A DNA stretch of 64,000 nucleotides from Streptomyces naganishii JCM 4654 (GCF_014650575.1 NZ_BMVF01000007.1:391091-455090), one strand, 5' to 3'. Positions 1 to 9,904 are shown, counted from the first letter of the stretch. Translations and numbers: made by a program. Notes: a model not told the origin generated them from the letters alone.

Positions 1-61
1 CAACGGTGAGCAGCTTCGCCCGCTGCTGCGCCTCTTCGCGAGTCAGGTTTGTGCCAGGCAC
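1..61 (-). CDS. pepN: Aminopeptidase N, N-terminal fragment (gene runs off the left edge)
   Basis: Only about 20 codons are in the window. On the minus strand a GTG at 61-59 follows a GAGGAG ribosome site about 8 bases upstream and opens VPGTNLTREEAQQRAKLL. This closely resembles the start of the complete aminopeptidase N at 10055-12682 (VPGENLSRDEARERAALL), so I infer a second M1 zinc aminopeptidase whose body lies left of the window. The HEXXH and GAMEN motifs that would prove the family are not visible here. The asd gene lies upstream on the same strand, with a terminator hairpin in between, so the two are probably separate transcription units. Confidence 0.7.
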   Translation of the reverse strand, partial: MPGTNLTREEAQQRAKLLTV

Positions 62-120
62 GCGGTCATCTCCTCGTGATGTGTGGGTGCGGTCATCCTT
101 CCACGTCGCGGCGCAACCGA

Positions 121-153
121 ACGGGCGGTCACCGGCTGCCGGTGACCGCCCGT
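121..153 (-). terminator. Terminator of asd
   Basis: A perfect 15-bp stem (121-135 with 139-153) and a tiny loop lie 18 bases after the asd stop. The tail is only weakly T-rich on the minus strand, which is common for Streptomyces terminators. Confidence 0.7.
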
Positions 154-170
154 CCCAAGTGAGGGGTCCC

Positions 171-1571
<1,401 letters not shown>

Positions 1572-2108
1572 GTGCTGCGCAGAAGGGCGCGCCCCGGCCG
1601 GGAGGCGGACCCGGCCGGGGCTGATCCACTGGACGCGGCCCAGGAACGCCGGGTGCGGGCGGTGCTCGCGCTCGGCGGCGTGCCGCAGGCGGACCTGCCG
1701 GACGGGGTGCAGCAGGTCCGCCTGCGGCTGCTGGAGCGGGCCGCGAGCGGCAGGGAGGCGCCGCGCGACGTGTCCGCCTGGGCCGCGGTGGTCGCCTCCA
1801 ACCTCGCCGTGGACTGGCACCGCGCCCGGCGCCGCCAGGACCGTCTCGGCGAGCGGCTCGCCGCGCTGCGCCCGCCCGAGCACACGGTGGGCGGCGAGGA
1901 CACCCGGCTGCTCTCCCTCGCCGTCGCCCGGGGGCTGGACGAGCTGCCCGACGCACAGCGGCAGGTCGTCGTGCTGCGCTTCTACGCCGACCTGCCGGTC
2001 CGCTCCATCGCCGAGCAGCTCGGGGTGCCGGAGGGCACCGTCAAGAGCCGGCTGCACACCGCCGTACGCGCCCTGCGCGACCGGCTGCACCAGGACGAGG
2101 TGGTGTGA
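1572..2108 (+). CDS. ECF-like RNA polymerase sigma factor
   Basis: This is a 178-residue alternative sigma factor. The C-terminal region 4 is clear: LDELPDAQRQVVVLRFYADL followed by a helix-turn-helix, SIAEQLGVPEGTVKSRLHTA. The N-terminal region 2 is short and degenerate. The GTG at 1572 follows GGGGAGGG four bases upstream; the frame is open much farther upstream, but only because no stop occurs in this GC-rich sequence. One base separates its stop from the next gene, a membrane protein that looks like its anti-sigma factor, so the pair is probably co-transcribed and co-regulated. The target regulon cannot be read from the sequence. Confidence 0.85.
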   Translation: MLRRRARPGREADPAGADPLDAAQERRVRAVLALGGVPQADLPDGVQQVRLRLLERAASGREAPRDVSAWAAVVASNLAVDWHRARRRQDRLGERLAALRPPEHTVGGEDTRLLSLAVARGLDELPDAQRQVVVLRFYADLPVRSIAEQLGVPEGTVKSRLHTAVRALRDRLHQDEVV

Positions 2109-2109
2109 G

Positions 2110-2859
2110 ATGAGCGCCGAGCACGAGTCCCACGGGCCCCACGAGGCCGTCGACCCGCTGACGGCCGCCCTGACCGGCGGACCGCTGCCCCCGGGAGCCG
2201 GCGCCGACCCCGCCTACCTGGCCGCCTACCGGTCGGCGCGGTCGGATCTGGCGCTGCTGCGCCGGCACCTCGACCTCATCGCGGAGGCGGTCGCGGAGCC
2301 GCCCGCTCCCGCACCGGTGGCGCCGGAGCGGCCGGTCCGGCGCCGGGTGTCCGGGCGGCGGTGGGCGCGTGGGCGCCGGCCCCGCGCGCTCGCCCTCGGC
2401 GCGTTCGCCGCGGCCGCCGCCGCTTCGGCCGTGTTCGGCCTGGGGTGGGTCCTGTCGCAGGGCGCCGGAAGCGGCCTGGACGCCGGGGGCGGTGCCGGCA
2501 AGGAGGTGTCGAGCCGGGGCGCCGCGTCCGTGTTCGGCACGCCCGGGTACCTCGCCTGCGCCCGGCTCGTCGCCGAGGGCGACGTACGGCAGGTGCGGCG
2601 GGAGCCGGGCAGTGACCGGGACCGGGTGACCCTGCGCGTGACCCGCTCGTACCGGCCCGCGAAGGCGGACGCCGAGGTCACCTTCCTGGTGGAGGAGTCC
2701 GCCGCGCCGGGCCCGGGCGACCACGTGCTCGTGGGGATCGGGCGCCATGCCGCCTCCCCCGACACCCTGGTCACCGGTGAGCGGGACATCGCGCCCCTGC
2801 GGGACCGGATCACCGGCGCGCTGGCCGCCGCGCGCTCCCTCACCTGCGAGCAGCCGTGA
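2110..2859 (+). CDS. Probable membrane anti-sigma factor
   Basis: This 249-residue protein starts one base after the sigma factor stop. Its N-terminal 85 residues are cytoplasmic-looking, and an Arg-rich stretch precedes one transmembrane helix (about residues 95-120, Ala/Phe/Leu-rich). The C-terminal part is predicted to be outside and carries two cysteines (YLACAR and a final LTCEQP) that could form a disulfide. I recognise no HXXXCXXC zinc anti-sigma motif, so the anti-sigma role is inferred from gene order and topology. It could also be a membrane protein of unknown function. Confidence 0.6.
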   Translation: MSAEHESHGPHEAVDPLTAALTGGPLPPGAGADPAYLAAYRSARSDLALLRRHLDLIAEAVAEPPAPAPVAPERPVRRRVSGRRWARGRRPRALALGAFAAAAAASAVFGLGWVLSQGAGSGLDAGGGAGKEVSSRGAASVFGTPGYLACARLVAEGDVRQVRREPGSDRDRVTLRVTRSYRPAKADAEVTFLVEESAAPGPGDHVLVGIGRHAASPDTLVTGERDIAPLRDRITGALAAARSLTCEQP

Positions 2860-2934
2860 CCGGGCCGGCGTGACCGGACACCGGCCGTGACCGGACCGGC
2901 GTGACCGGGCCGGCTGTGACCGGGCCGGCCGTGG
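2857..2934 (+). repeat. Short tandem TGACCGG repeats after the stop codon
   Basis: The stop codon and the following 75 bases consist of five imperfect units of the form TGACCGG(G/A)CCGGC(C/T)G, 14-17 bases each. The units are GC-palindromic and could fold, but no single clean terminator stem stands out. Confidence 0.6.
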
Positions 2935-2941
2935 CGGGGCC

Positions 2942-3481
2942 TCAGCCGCGTGAGCGGGCGTAGTGGCGGGAGGCCTTGGCGCGGTTGCCGCAGGCGGCCA
3001 TCGAGCACCAGCGCCGGGTGCCGTTGCGCGAGGTGTCGAAGAAGTGCAGTACGCACGACTCGTGGGCGCAGGCCCGGATGCGGTCCGGCGCGGTGGTGAG
3101 CAGCTCCAGGTAGTTGCGGGCGGCGAGCCAGGCGGGTCCCCAGGCCGGGTCGGCGAACTCCGGCCGCTCGACGGGGCCCCGTGCCGTGAGCCCGGCCCGG
3201 ATGCGGCCGTGCCCGAGCACGGCGTCGACGAGCGGGGCCCCCTCCCGCGGTGAGCCGTCGACGGCCGCCTTCAGCGCGTCGCGCGCCTGGAGCAGGTGCC
3301 GCAGCACGGCCGCGTCCGGCGCGTACTCCCCGTCCAGCCCGTTGGCCGCCAGCCACACCGCGAGGCCGTCGGGGCCGGTGAGGAGGTCCTGGAGGGAGCC
3401 GTCCCGGTTCCACCGCGTGTTGAGCAGGTCGAGCGCGAGGGGCTCACCGGTCAGGGGACGGGGATCGCGGGCGCCGGACAT
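2942..3481 (-). CDS. CGNR zinc-finger family transcriptional regulator (ABATE domain)
   Basis: This 179-residue protein has an N-terminal ABATE-type region beginning near GEPLALDLLNT and a C-terminal CGNR zinc finger. The finger has cysteines at CAHESCV and WCSMAACGNRAKASRHY. Such proteins are treated as DNA-binding regulators of stress or detoxification genes. The ATG at 3481 follows AAGGAG. It is divergent from a VOC-family protein; the 121-bp gap holds a good promoter and repeated candidate operator sites, so it probably controls itself and that neighbour. Confidence 0.88.
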   Translation of the reverse strand: MSGARDPRPLTGEPLALDLLNTRWNRDGSLQDLLTGPDGLAVWLAANGLDGEYAPDAAVLRHLLQARDALKAAVDGSPREGAPLVDAVLGHGRIRAGLTARGPVERPEFADPAWGPAWLAARNYLELLTTAPDRIRACAHESCVLHFFDTSRNGTRRWCSMAACGNRAKASRHYARSRG

Positions 3482-3515
3482 GGGACCACTCCTTCTCTGC
3501 TAACCCCTCAAGAGT

Positions 3516-3572
3516 AGATGACCGGTTGACGATCGGCCGACCTAACCGTTAAATGGCAGATGACTGGTTAGG
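3516..3572 (+). promoter_or_regulatory. Promoter of the VOC gene with candidate operator repeats
   Basis: TTGACG (3526-3531) and TTAAAT (3549-3554) are 17 bases apart, a good sigma-70-type promoter by Streptomyces standards. AGATGACCGGTT (3516-3527) and AGATGACTGGTT (3558-3569) are direct repeats 42 bp apart, one over the -35 and one at the likely start site. CCTAACC (3541-3547) and GGTTAGG (3566-3572) form an inverted repeat. The arrangement suggests repressor control, plausibly by the divergent CGNR protein. Confidence 0.6.
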
Positions 3573-3602
3573 CTTCGAAGGTTCTCATCAAAGAGGTGTC
3601 CC

Positions 3603-4055
3603 ATGACCTTGCACACCGGCCACATCGGCCTGAACGTCACCGACCTCGACCGCTCGCTCGCCTTCTACCGCGACGTGCTCGGCTTCACCCTGCTGGCGGA
3701 GGGCAAGGAGGAGGGCCGCCGGTACGTGTTCCTCGGGGACGGCGAGGGCGGCGGGCAGCCCGTGCTCACGCTCTGGCAGCAGGCCCGGGGCGCGTACTCC
3801 GGCGACCGGGCCGGCCTGCACCACCTCGCCCTCGCCGCCGGGTCGGCCGAGCGGGTCAGGGAGTACGAGGCGGCCCTGCGCGCGTACGGCGTGGAGTTCG
3901 CCCACGAGGGGGTGGTGGCCCACCGGGAGGGCTCGGCCTCGGGCGGCGTCTTCTTCCACGACCCGGACGGCATCCGGCTGGAGATCTTCGCCTCCGAGGG
4001 CGCCGAGGGCGCGCCGGCCCCGCACGAGTCCGCTCCGACCTGCGGCTTCTTCTAG
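3603..4055 (+). CDS. VOC family protein (glyoxalase/dioxygenase fold)
   Basis: This 150-residue cytoplasmic protein of the vicinal-oxygen-chelate superfamily opens with HIGLNVTDLDRSLAFYRDVL. It has a second half-site around LHHLALA and ends with the typical FFHDPDGIRLEIF. The metal ligands His6, His near 76 and Glu near 129 are in the expected places. The specific reaction (lyase, dioxygenase or antibiotic binding) cannot be told. The ATG at 3603 follows AGAGGTG. The next gene starts 2 bases after its stop, so they form an operon controlled from the CGNR/VOC intergenic region. Confidence 0.85.
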   Translation: MTLHTGHIGLNVTDLDRSLAFYRDVLGFTLLAEGKEEGRRYVFLGDGEGGGQPVLTLWQQARGAYSGDRAGLHHLALAAGSAERVREYEAALRAYGVEFAHEGVVAHREGSASGGVFFHDPDGIRLEIFASEGAEGAPAPHESAPTCGFF

Positions 4056-4057
4056 AG

Positions 4058-4981
4058 ATGGCCGCGCAGACCGAAACCGGGCCCGCCTCGCGCGCCGGCG
4101 ACGGGATCTACCACGCCGGTTCCCGCGCGGTGCAGGACCGGGTGGGCGTGCGCGAGGCGGCCGACCACGTGGGTCGGTCCGTGGGCCGGGGCATCAGGCC
4201 GGTCGCCGCCGCCTTCCTGGAACTCCAGCCGCTGCTCGTGGCCGGCGCCGCCGACCCGGCGACCGGAGCGGTCTGGGCCGCGCCGCTCACCGGCGCACCG
4301 GGCTTCGTACGGGCCACGGGACCGCACACGATGTCCGTCACCGGCGGCGTACCCGCCGACGACCCCCTCGCCCGCGCCCTCGCCGCGCCGGGCACGTACA
4401 CCGGGACCATCGCCCTCGACCCGCGCACCCGCCGCCGCATGCGCCTGAACGGCGTGCTGACGCCCACCCGTGCGGGCTTCTCGATCGAGGCGGACCAGGT
4501 CTTCTCCAACTGCCCCAAGTACCTCCAGCGGAGGGAGTCCTTCACGTACGTCGACCGAACTCCCGGACCGGCGCGCGTCAGCGGCGAACTCACCGCCGGG
4601 CAGCGGGACCTGGTGACCCGTGCCGACACCTTCTTCCTGGCCACGGCACACGTCCGGGGCGCCGACGCGAGTCACCGGGGCGGCAACCCCGGCTTCGTCC
4701 GGGTGACTTCGCCGCGCGAACTGCTCTGGCGCGACTACCCGGGCAACTCCATGTTCCTCTCCCTCGGCAACCTCGCCGCCGACCCGCGCGCGGGGCTGCT
4801 GTTCCTGGACTGGACGGCCGGCACGACCCTGCAGCTCACCGGCGAGGCGCGCGCCGAGTTCGGGGCGGACGGGGAGCGCCGGGTGCGCTTCACGCTCGCG
4901 CGGGCGGTCTGGCGGGACGGGGCGCTGCCGCTTGCCTGGGCTCCGCCCGAATACTCACCGGCCAACCCGTTGCTGCCGTAA
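4058..4981 (+). CDS. Pyridoxamine 5'-phosphate oxidase-fold flavin-binding protein
   Basis: This 307-residue protein shares the split-barrel flavin fold. It has a FLELQPLLVAGAADP segment near residue 50 and a C-terminal half with GNPGFVRV and NSMFLSLGNLAADPRAGLLF, the usual FMN/F420-site region. The length is that of the broad-specificity group rather than true PdxH. The ATG at 4058 lies two bases after the VOC stop, so translation is probably coupled. The substrate is unknown; oxidative or electrophile stress is a reasonable guess from the VOC and CGNR neighbours. Confidence 0.8.
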   Translation: MAAQTETGPASRAGDGIYHAGSRAVQDRVGVREAADHVGRSVGRGIRPVAAAFLELQPLLVAGAADPATGAVWAAPLTGAPGFVRATGPHTMSVTGGVPADDPLARALAAPGTYTGTIALDPRTRRRMRLNGVLTPTRAGFSIEADQVFSNCPKYLQRRESFTYVDRTPGPARVSGELTAGQRDLVTRADTFFLATAHVRGADASHRGGNPGFVRVTSPRELLWRDYPGNSMFLSLGNLAADPRAGLLFLDWTAGTTLQLTGEARAEFGADGERRVRFTLARAVWRDGALPLAWAPPEYSPANPLLP

Positions 4982-4990
4982 CGTCACCGC

Positions 4991-5482
4991 ATGCGCAAGG
5001 AGTTGAGGGTGGCGGCCTACGCCGTGTGTGTGCGGGACGGACGGATGCTGCTGGCCCGCTGGGTCGCCCGGGACGGGGCCCGCCGCTGGACGCTGCCCGG
5101 CGGCGGCATGGAGCACGGCGAGGACCCCTACGACACGGTCGTGCGCGAGGCCGAGGAGGAGACCGGGTACACCGTCGAGCCGGTCGCCCTCCTCGGCCTC
5201 GACTCCATCCGCCGCGCCTATCCGCGCCCGCTCGGCAGCCAGGCCGACTTCCACGGCCTGCGCATCGTCTACGAGGGCCGCGTCACCCGCGGCGAACTGC
5301 GCCACGAGACCGGCGGTTCCACCGACATGGCCGCCTGGCACCCCCTGGAGGCGGTGCCCGGTCTGGAACGGGTGGGCCTGGTCGACGTGGGCCTGCGGCT
5401 GTGGCGCGAGCGGCCCGCCGCGGGCCGTGCCGCGACCGATGACGGAACGCCTTGCCTACCCCGCGAGATGAACGAGGAGTAG
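4991..5482 (+). CDS. NUDIX hydrolase
   Basis: This 163-residue hydrolase cleaves nucleoside diphosphates linked to another group. The Nudix box is complete: GGGMEHGEDPYDTVVREAEE followed by ETGY (about residues 37-60), with the REAEEETG core that binds Mg2+. The start ATG lies 9 bases after the preceding stop, so it may belong to the VOC/flavoprotein operon. The substrate cannot be predicted. The C-terminal tail after residue 140 is Ala/Arg-rich and looks disordered. Confidence 0.88.
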   Translation: MRKELRVAAYAVCVRDGRMLLARWVARDGARRWTLPGGGMEHGEDPYDTVVREAEEETGYTVEPVALLGLDSIRRAYPRPLGSQADFHGLRIVYEGRVTRGELRHETGGSTDMAAWHPLEAVPGLERVGLVDVGLRLWRERPAAGRAATDDGTPCLPREMNEE

Positions 5483-5682
5483 CCGCCCCCAGGCCGTCCG
5501 GCGAGCGGCGGCGAACGCGTGAGGTGGCCCGGGACCGACGTACGGTGATGGGCGTCGCGCGTTGCCGCCGCGTTCACGCGCAGGCCATCCCCGGTGCCAA
5601 GCATCCGGTATGAGCGGGACGTTCGCGTCCGTGAGCCCCCGCGACCACTGCCGACGCGTTCGCACCCGGGGAGAGAAGCGCC

Positions 5683-7461
5683 ATGTCGCGCACACGCTCT
5701 GTCACCGCCTCCGCGCTGGGGGTCGACCGCCGTACCGTCCTCGCCGCCGCCGGGGCGGTGACCCTGACCGCGGGCACGGGCTACGCCCTGCGCCCCGCCG
5801 AGAGCCACGCCGCCACGGCGGCCGGCACCCCGCCCGCGGGCCCGTCCGGTGCCTCGGGGGCGCCGCTCGCCGCCACCACCGCCGCTCCCGCCGCACCCCT
5901 CGCCCCCTACACCCGGGGCACCACCCTCGACTCGGTCGCCACGCCCCGCGCCGGCGGCCCGTACCGGCGGCTGGGCGACGGGCCCGGCTGGAAGCGGGTC
6001 GTACGCGACGAGCTGGCCGCCGCCCGGTCCGGGCGGGCCGGACGCCGTACCACCCTGGCCGCGTTCGTGCAGTTCACCGATCTGCACCTGGCCGACACCC
6101 AGCACCCGCTGCGGGTGGAGTACCTGCGCTCCTTCGACAGCCATCTGTGGCGGCCGCACGAGGCGCTCACCGTGCAGGGCGCGATCTCGCTGGTGGAGCG
6201 GGTCAACGCGCTGCGCGGCGGTCCGGTCACCGGCGCCCCGCTGGGGTTCGTCATGACCACCGGCGACAACACGGACAACAACGCGCGTTCCGAGCTCGAG
6301 TGGTTCATGAAGGTGATGAGCGGCGGCCGGGTGCGCCCGGACTCCGGCGACCCGCGCCACTACGAGGGCGTGCAGAGCAGCGGCCTGAAGCTGTACTGGC
6401 AGCCCGACTCGGCCGTCCGCGACGCCGACAAGCGGCTCGGCTTCCCGCACCTGCCCGGCTTCCTGGCCGCGGCGACCCGCGAGGTCAACAGCCCCGGCCT
6501 GCACGTGCCGTGGTACTCCACGGTCGGCAACCACGACGCCCTCCCGCTCGGCATCTACGCGCCCGGCGACCCCTACCTCGCCGAGTACGCCGTCGGCGGC
6601 AGGAAGCTGATGAGCCTCCCGGCGGCCGAGGCGCGCAAACTCCAGGACTCCATCAAGAGCACCAGGGACCCCCGGGGCGTGCGCCTGCGCGAGCTGCTCA
6701 AGGCCCACACCCGCGACATGCGCCCGGTCACCCCCGACGAGCGGCGCGCCCCCTACACCCCGGCCGAATACGTCAAGGCGCACCTGGACCCCGCCCACCG
6801 GGGCGCCGGACCGGTCGGCCACGGCTACTCGCCGGCGAACCTGGACGCGGGCAGCCAGTACTACTCCTTCCGGGTCGCCGACGACGTCATCGGCATCAGC
6901 CTCGACACCACCGACCCCGGCGGGAACTACCAGGGCTCCATCGGCACCGCCCAGTTGACGTGGCTGGAGCGCACGCTGCGGGAGAACAAGGACTCCTACG
7001 CCGTCGTCTTCAGCCACCACACCAGCGCCTCCATGGACAACACCCGCCCGGACCCGGGCCGTCCCGCCGAGCGCCGGCACGGCGGCCGCGAGCTGGTCGC
7101 CCTGCTCGCCGGCCACCGCAACGTGCTGGCCTGGGTCAACGGCCACATCCACAAGAACCTCGTCACCGCGCACTCCACCGCCGGCGGCCACGCCTTCTGG
7201 GAGATCTCCACCGCCTCGCACATCGACCACCCGCACCTGGCCCGGATCATCGAGCTCACGGACAACAAGGACGGGACCCTGTCGCTGTTCACCACGCTCG
7301 TGGAGTCCGCCGCCCCGCACCGCACGGATTTCGCCGATCTCAGCCAGACCGGACTGGCCGCCCTCTACCGCGAACTCGCCTTCAACGCCCCGGGCGCACT
7401 GCCCAACCTGGCCGGGAGCGCGGCCGACCGGAACACGGAACTGCTCCTGAAGAAGGACTGA
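5683..7461 (+). CDS. Tat-exported metallophosphoesterase (TIGR03767-like)
   Basis: This 592-residue protein begins with a twin-arginine signal, DRRTVLAAAGAVTL at about residues 15-28, and is therefore probably folded in the cytoplasm and exported. Metallophosphoesterase motifs are present: FTDLHLAD (near 128), TTGDNTDN (near 192), GNHD (near 283), SHHT (near 445) and NGHIHKN (near 486). Together these form the dimetal site. The substrate is unknown, perhaps organic phosphate. The ATG at 5683 follows GGGGAGAGAAG. A secreted serine hydrolase starts 89 bp downstream, and the two may be expressed together. Confidence 0.88.
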   Translation: MSRTRSVTASALGVDRRTVLAAAGAVTLTAGTGYALRPAESHAATAAGTPPAGPSGASGAPLAATTAAPAAPLAPYTRGTTLDSVATPRAGGPYRRLGDGPGWKRVVRDELAAARSGRAGRRTTLAAFVQFTDLHLADTQHPLRVEYLRSFDSHLWRPHEALTVQGAISLVERVNALRGGPVTGAPLGFVMTTGDNTDNNARSELEWFMKVMSGGRVRPDSGDPRHYEGVQSSGLKLYWQPDSAVRDADKRLGFPHLPGFLAAATREVNSPGLHVPWYSTVGNHDALPLGIYAPGDPYLAEYAVGGRKLMSLPAAEARKLQDSIKSTRDPRGVRLRELLKAHTRDMRPVTPDERRAPYTPAEYVKAHLDPAHRGAGPVGHGYSPANLDAGSQYYSFRVADDVIGISLDTTDPGGNYQGSIGTAQLTWLERTLRENKDSYAVVFSHHTSASMDNTRPDPGRPAERRHGGRELVALLAGHRNVLAWVNGHIHKNLVTAHSTAGGHAFWEISTASHIDHPHLARIIELTDNKDGTLSLFTTLVESAAPHRTDFADLSQTGLAALYRELAFNAPGALPNLAGSAADRNTELLLKKD

Positions 7462-7550
7462 AATGCGCCCAACCGGCGTACGAGAGGGCAACTCGACCGG
7501 GCCCTCGCTCGGTTCTCCCTTCCGACCGGACCCTACGAAGGGGGAAGTTC

Positions 7551-8756
7551 ATGTCCGTACGTACGATCCTGGTGGGAGCGACGGCCGTCGCGCTCTCGGC
7601 GGCGCTGGCCGCACCCGCCCTGGCGGTGGCCGCCCCGGCGGCAGCCGGCCGGCACGAGGCCGCCCGCCAGGCGGTCCGGGCCGCGGTCGCGGCCGGCGCG
7701 CCCGGCGCGACCGCGACGGTGAGGGACGCCCACGGCAGCTGGTCCACCACCGCGGGCGTGGGCGACCTGCGCACGGGTGCGCCGCGTTCACCGCTGGACC
7801 GCTACCGGGTGGGCAGCATCACCAAGACGTTCGTGGCCACGGTGCTGCTCCAGCTCGAGGCCGAGGGCCGGCTGTCGCTGGACGACACCGTGGACCGGTG
7901 GCTGCCCGGAGTGGTGCGCGGCCACGGCCACGACGGCCGCCGCATCACCCTGCGCCAACTGCTCAACCACACCAGCGGGATCTACAACTACACCTCCGAC
8001 GAGACCTTCGCCCGCACCTACTTCACCAAGGACGGCTTCTTCGAGCACCGCTACGACACCCTGCGGCCCGAGGACCTGGTGCGCATCGCCATGTCCCACG
8101 AACCCGACTTCGCGCCGGGCACGTCCTGGAAGTACTCCAACACCAACTACGTGCTGGCCGGCATGGTGATCCAGAGTGCGACCGGCCACTCCTACGCCCA
8201 GGAGATCCGCCGCCGCGTCATCGAGCCGCTGCGCCTGACCGCCACCTCACTGCCGGGCACCCGGGCCACCATGCCCCGCCCCAGCAGCCGCGCGTACTCC
8301 AAACTCTCCCTGGACACCACCACGGGCCCCACCTACGACGTCACCGAGCTCAATCCCTCGCTGGCCTCCTCCGCCGGTGAGATGATCTCCGACTCGGCCG
8401 ACCTGGACCGCTTCTACTCGGCGCTGCTGCGCGGCCGTCTGCTGCCGGTGCGCCAGCTCAAGGAGATGAAGACCACGGTGCCGGTGACCGGGGCGCCCAA
8501 CGCCGCCTACGGCCTCGGCCTGATGGAGCAGACCCTCTCCTGCGGGGTGCGGGTCTGGGGCCACGACGGCGGCATCCACGGCTCGGTGTCCTCGGCGGTC
8601 ACCACCGCCGACGGCCGGCACTCCCTCGCCCTCAACCTCAACGGCGACTGGGCGGGCGGCGGGCAGCCCGTGCTGGAGGCCGAGTTCTGCGGCAAGCCGG
8701 CGCACGAAGAGGGGCCGTCGGACAAGCGCCCGCCGGCCCCTCTTCTCCCCTCCTGA
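7551..8756 (+). CDS. Secreted serine hydrolase / D-Ala-D-Ala carboxypeptidase-like (beta-lactamase family)
   Basis: This 401-residue protein has a Sec signal peptide (residues 1-30, ending near ALAVAAP) and the class C beta-lactamase/DD-peptidase fold. The SxxK motif is SITK in RVGSITKTF, followed by the YxN motif in WKYSNTNYVLAG and the HxG motif in VWGHDGG. It may trim peptidoglycan or hydrolyse esters. The ATG at 7551 follows AAGGGGGAAG. An 11-bp perfect hairpin lies inside the last codons (8707-8744), ahead of the stop, so the C-terminal 20 residues may be a recent extension. Confidence 0.87.
   Translation: MSVRTILVGATAVALSAALAAPALAVAAPAAAGRHEAARQAVRAAVAAGAPGATATVRDAHGSWSTTAGVGDLRTGAPRSPLDRYRVGSITKTFVATVLLQLEAEGRLSLDDTVDRWLPGVVRGHGHDGRRITLRQLLNHTSGIYNYTSDETFARTYFTKDGFFEHRYDTLRPEDLVRIAMSHEPDFAPGTSWKYSNTNYVLAGMVIQSATGHSYAQEIRRRVIEPLRLTATSLPGTRATMPRPSSRAYSKLSLDTTTGPTYDVTELNPSLASSAGEMISDSADLDRFYSALLRGRLLPVRQLKEMKTTVPVTGAPNAAYGLGLMEQTLSCGVRVWGHDGGIHGSVSSAVTTADGRHSLALNLNGDWAGGGQPVLEAEFCGKPAHEEGPSDKRPPAPLLPS
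8707..8744 (+). terminator. Terminator-like hairpin inside the 3' end of the serine hydrolase gene
   Basis: AAGAGGGGCCG (8707-8717) pairs perfectly with CGGCCCCTCTT (8734-8744). A pyrimidine-rich run follows, and the stop codon comes ten bases later. Confidence 0.5.
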
Positions 8757-8793
8757 AAGACGCGTGTGACAGCCGCCTCCTGACGGCGGCCCC

Positions 8794-8829
8794 GGCGCTG
8801 CCCCGGTCCCTCCCTACCGGGGCAGCGCC
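8794..8829. terminator. Bidirectional terminator between convergent genes
   Basis: A perfect 13-bp stem (8794-8806 with 8817-8829) spans the stop codon of the minus-strand gene ending at 8814. It can serve both converging transcripts. Confidence 0.7.
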
Positions 8830-9875
8830 ACGACGTACTCGGCCGGGTCCCGGTCGGCCGCCGCCATCAGGGCCGTGCGGACCACGGCCGCCTGCTGTTC
8901 GGGGGCGTCCCGCAGCTTCCTGGGCGTGATGTGGACGACCGTGATGCCGAGGCGCTCCAGGTGCTCGCGCTTGCGGGCGTACTGCGACCACTGCGCGTCC
9001 TCGTCCTGCCCCTCGCCCGGGCGCGGGGCGCGGGTGTCCAGCTCCACCGCGACCGCGGGCTGCGGCCAGTACGCGTCCACGCCCCCCAGGTGCGGGCCGC
9101 CGGGCAGCCGGAGGTCCACGTTCCACACCGGGTCGGGCAGCCCGTACTCGCGCACCATGCGGTAGAGGCGGTCCTCGGCGATCGCCCGGCCCTCGGCGAG
9201 CAGCGAGTCCACCGCGTCCACCACGTGCCGTCGGCCCAGCAGCCTGCCCTCGGACAACTCCCGCACCACGGCGGCCGGTTCGCAGTGGCCGCCGCGCACC
9301 GCCTCGGTGAGCAGCCGCCGTACCGTGGCCGCGTCCGTCAGCCGGGCCACCGCGTCGGCCAGGGCCCGCGGCACCGGGGCCACCGGCAGGCCGGTCACCG
9401 GTTCCGGTTCGGGCAGGTCGGCGGTGCGCACGATCCGCGCGCAGCCGGCCGAGCGCAGCCGGCGCATCCGCGGCACCAGCACGTCGATGGCCTCCAGGGA
9501 CGGCAGCGCGGGGGCGGAGGTGAAGCCGTGCAGGGCGAGGGCGGCCAGGCCGGTGATCATCGCCTCGGTGTACACCGGGCGGTGCGGCTGCCGCGCGGTC
9601 GGCTGGGCCGGCACCCCGGGGGCCGGCTCCCGGTGGCGCGCGCGGGTGGCGTACATCAGGACCGCGTGCAGCCGTTCCTCGCTGGTCGGGGGGGCCGCGT
9701 GGAGCAGGAAGACACCCGGCAGGAGCTGCTGCCAGGGCCCGCCGGCCCGGGACTGCTCGTTCGCCTCGGCCGCCGGGATTCCGTGGGCGCGCAGCTGTGC
9801 CGTGGTCATCAGACGGCGGTGCGCCTCGGCGAGGTGGCTGAGGGGGCGGGGGGAGAGCGGGGTGTTGTGGTTCAT
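8814..9875 (-). CDS. Hypothetical protein with AbiEi-like N-terminus and DUF559-like nuclease C-terminus
   Basis: This 353-residue protein has an N-terminal helix-turn-helix-like region (AEAHRRLMTTAQLRAHGIPA) followed by LLPGVFLLHA, as in AbiEi-type antitoxin domains. Its C-terminus (VDAYWPQPAVAVELDTRAP, KREHLERLGITVVHITPR) resembles the very-short-patch/DUF559 endonuclease fold common in actinobacterial proteins of this length. An upstream ATG at 9944 would extend it by 23 residues, but a candidate promoter (-35 at 9934-9929, -10 at 9910-9905) lies inside that extension, so I prefer 9875. No toxin partner is adjacent. Its function is unknown. Confidence 0.65.
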   Translation of the reverse strand: MNHNTPLSPRPLSHLAEAHRRLMTTAQLRAHGIPAAEANEQSRAGGPWQQLLPGVFLLHAAPPTSEERLHAVLMYATRARHREPAPGVPAQPTARQPHRPVYTEAMITGLAALALHGFTSAPALPSLEAIDVLVPRMRRLRSAGCARIVRTADLPEPEPVTGLPVAPVPRALADAVARLTDAATVRRLLTEAVRGGHCEPAAVVRELSEGRLLGRRHVVDAVDSLLAEGRAIAEDRLYRMVREYGLPDPVWNVDLRLPGGPHLGGVDAYWPQPAVAVELDTRAPRPGEGQDEDAQWSQYARKREHLERLGITVVHITPRKLRDAPEQQAAVVRTALMAAADRDPAEYVVALPR

Positions 9876-9904
9876 GCCGGGGGAGTTCCCGCCCCCGGTC
9901 CCAC

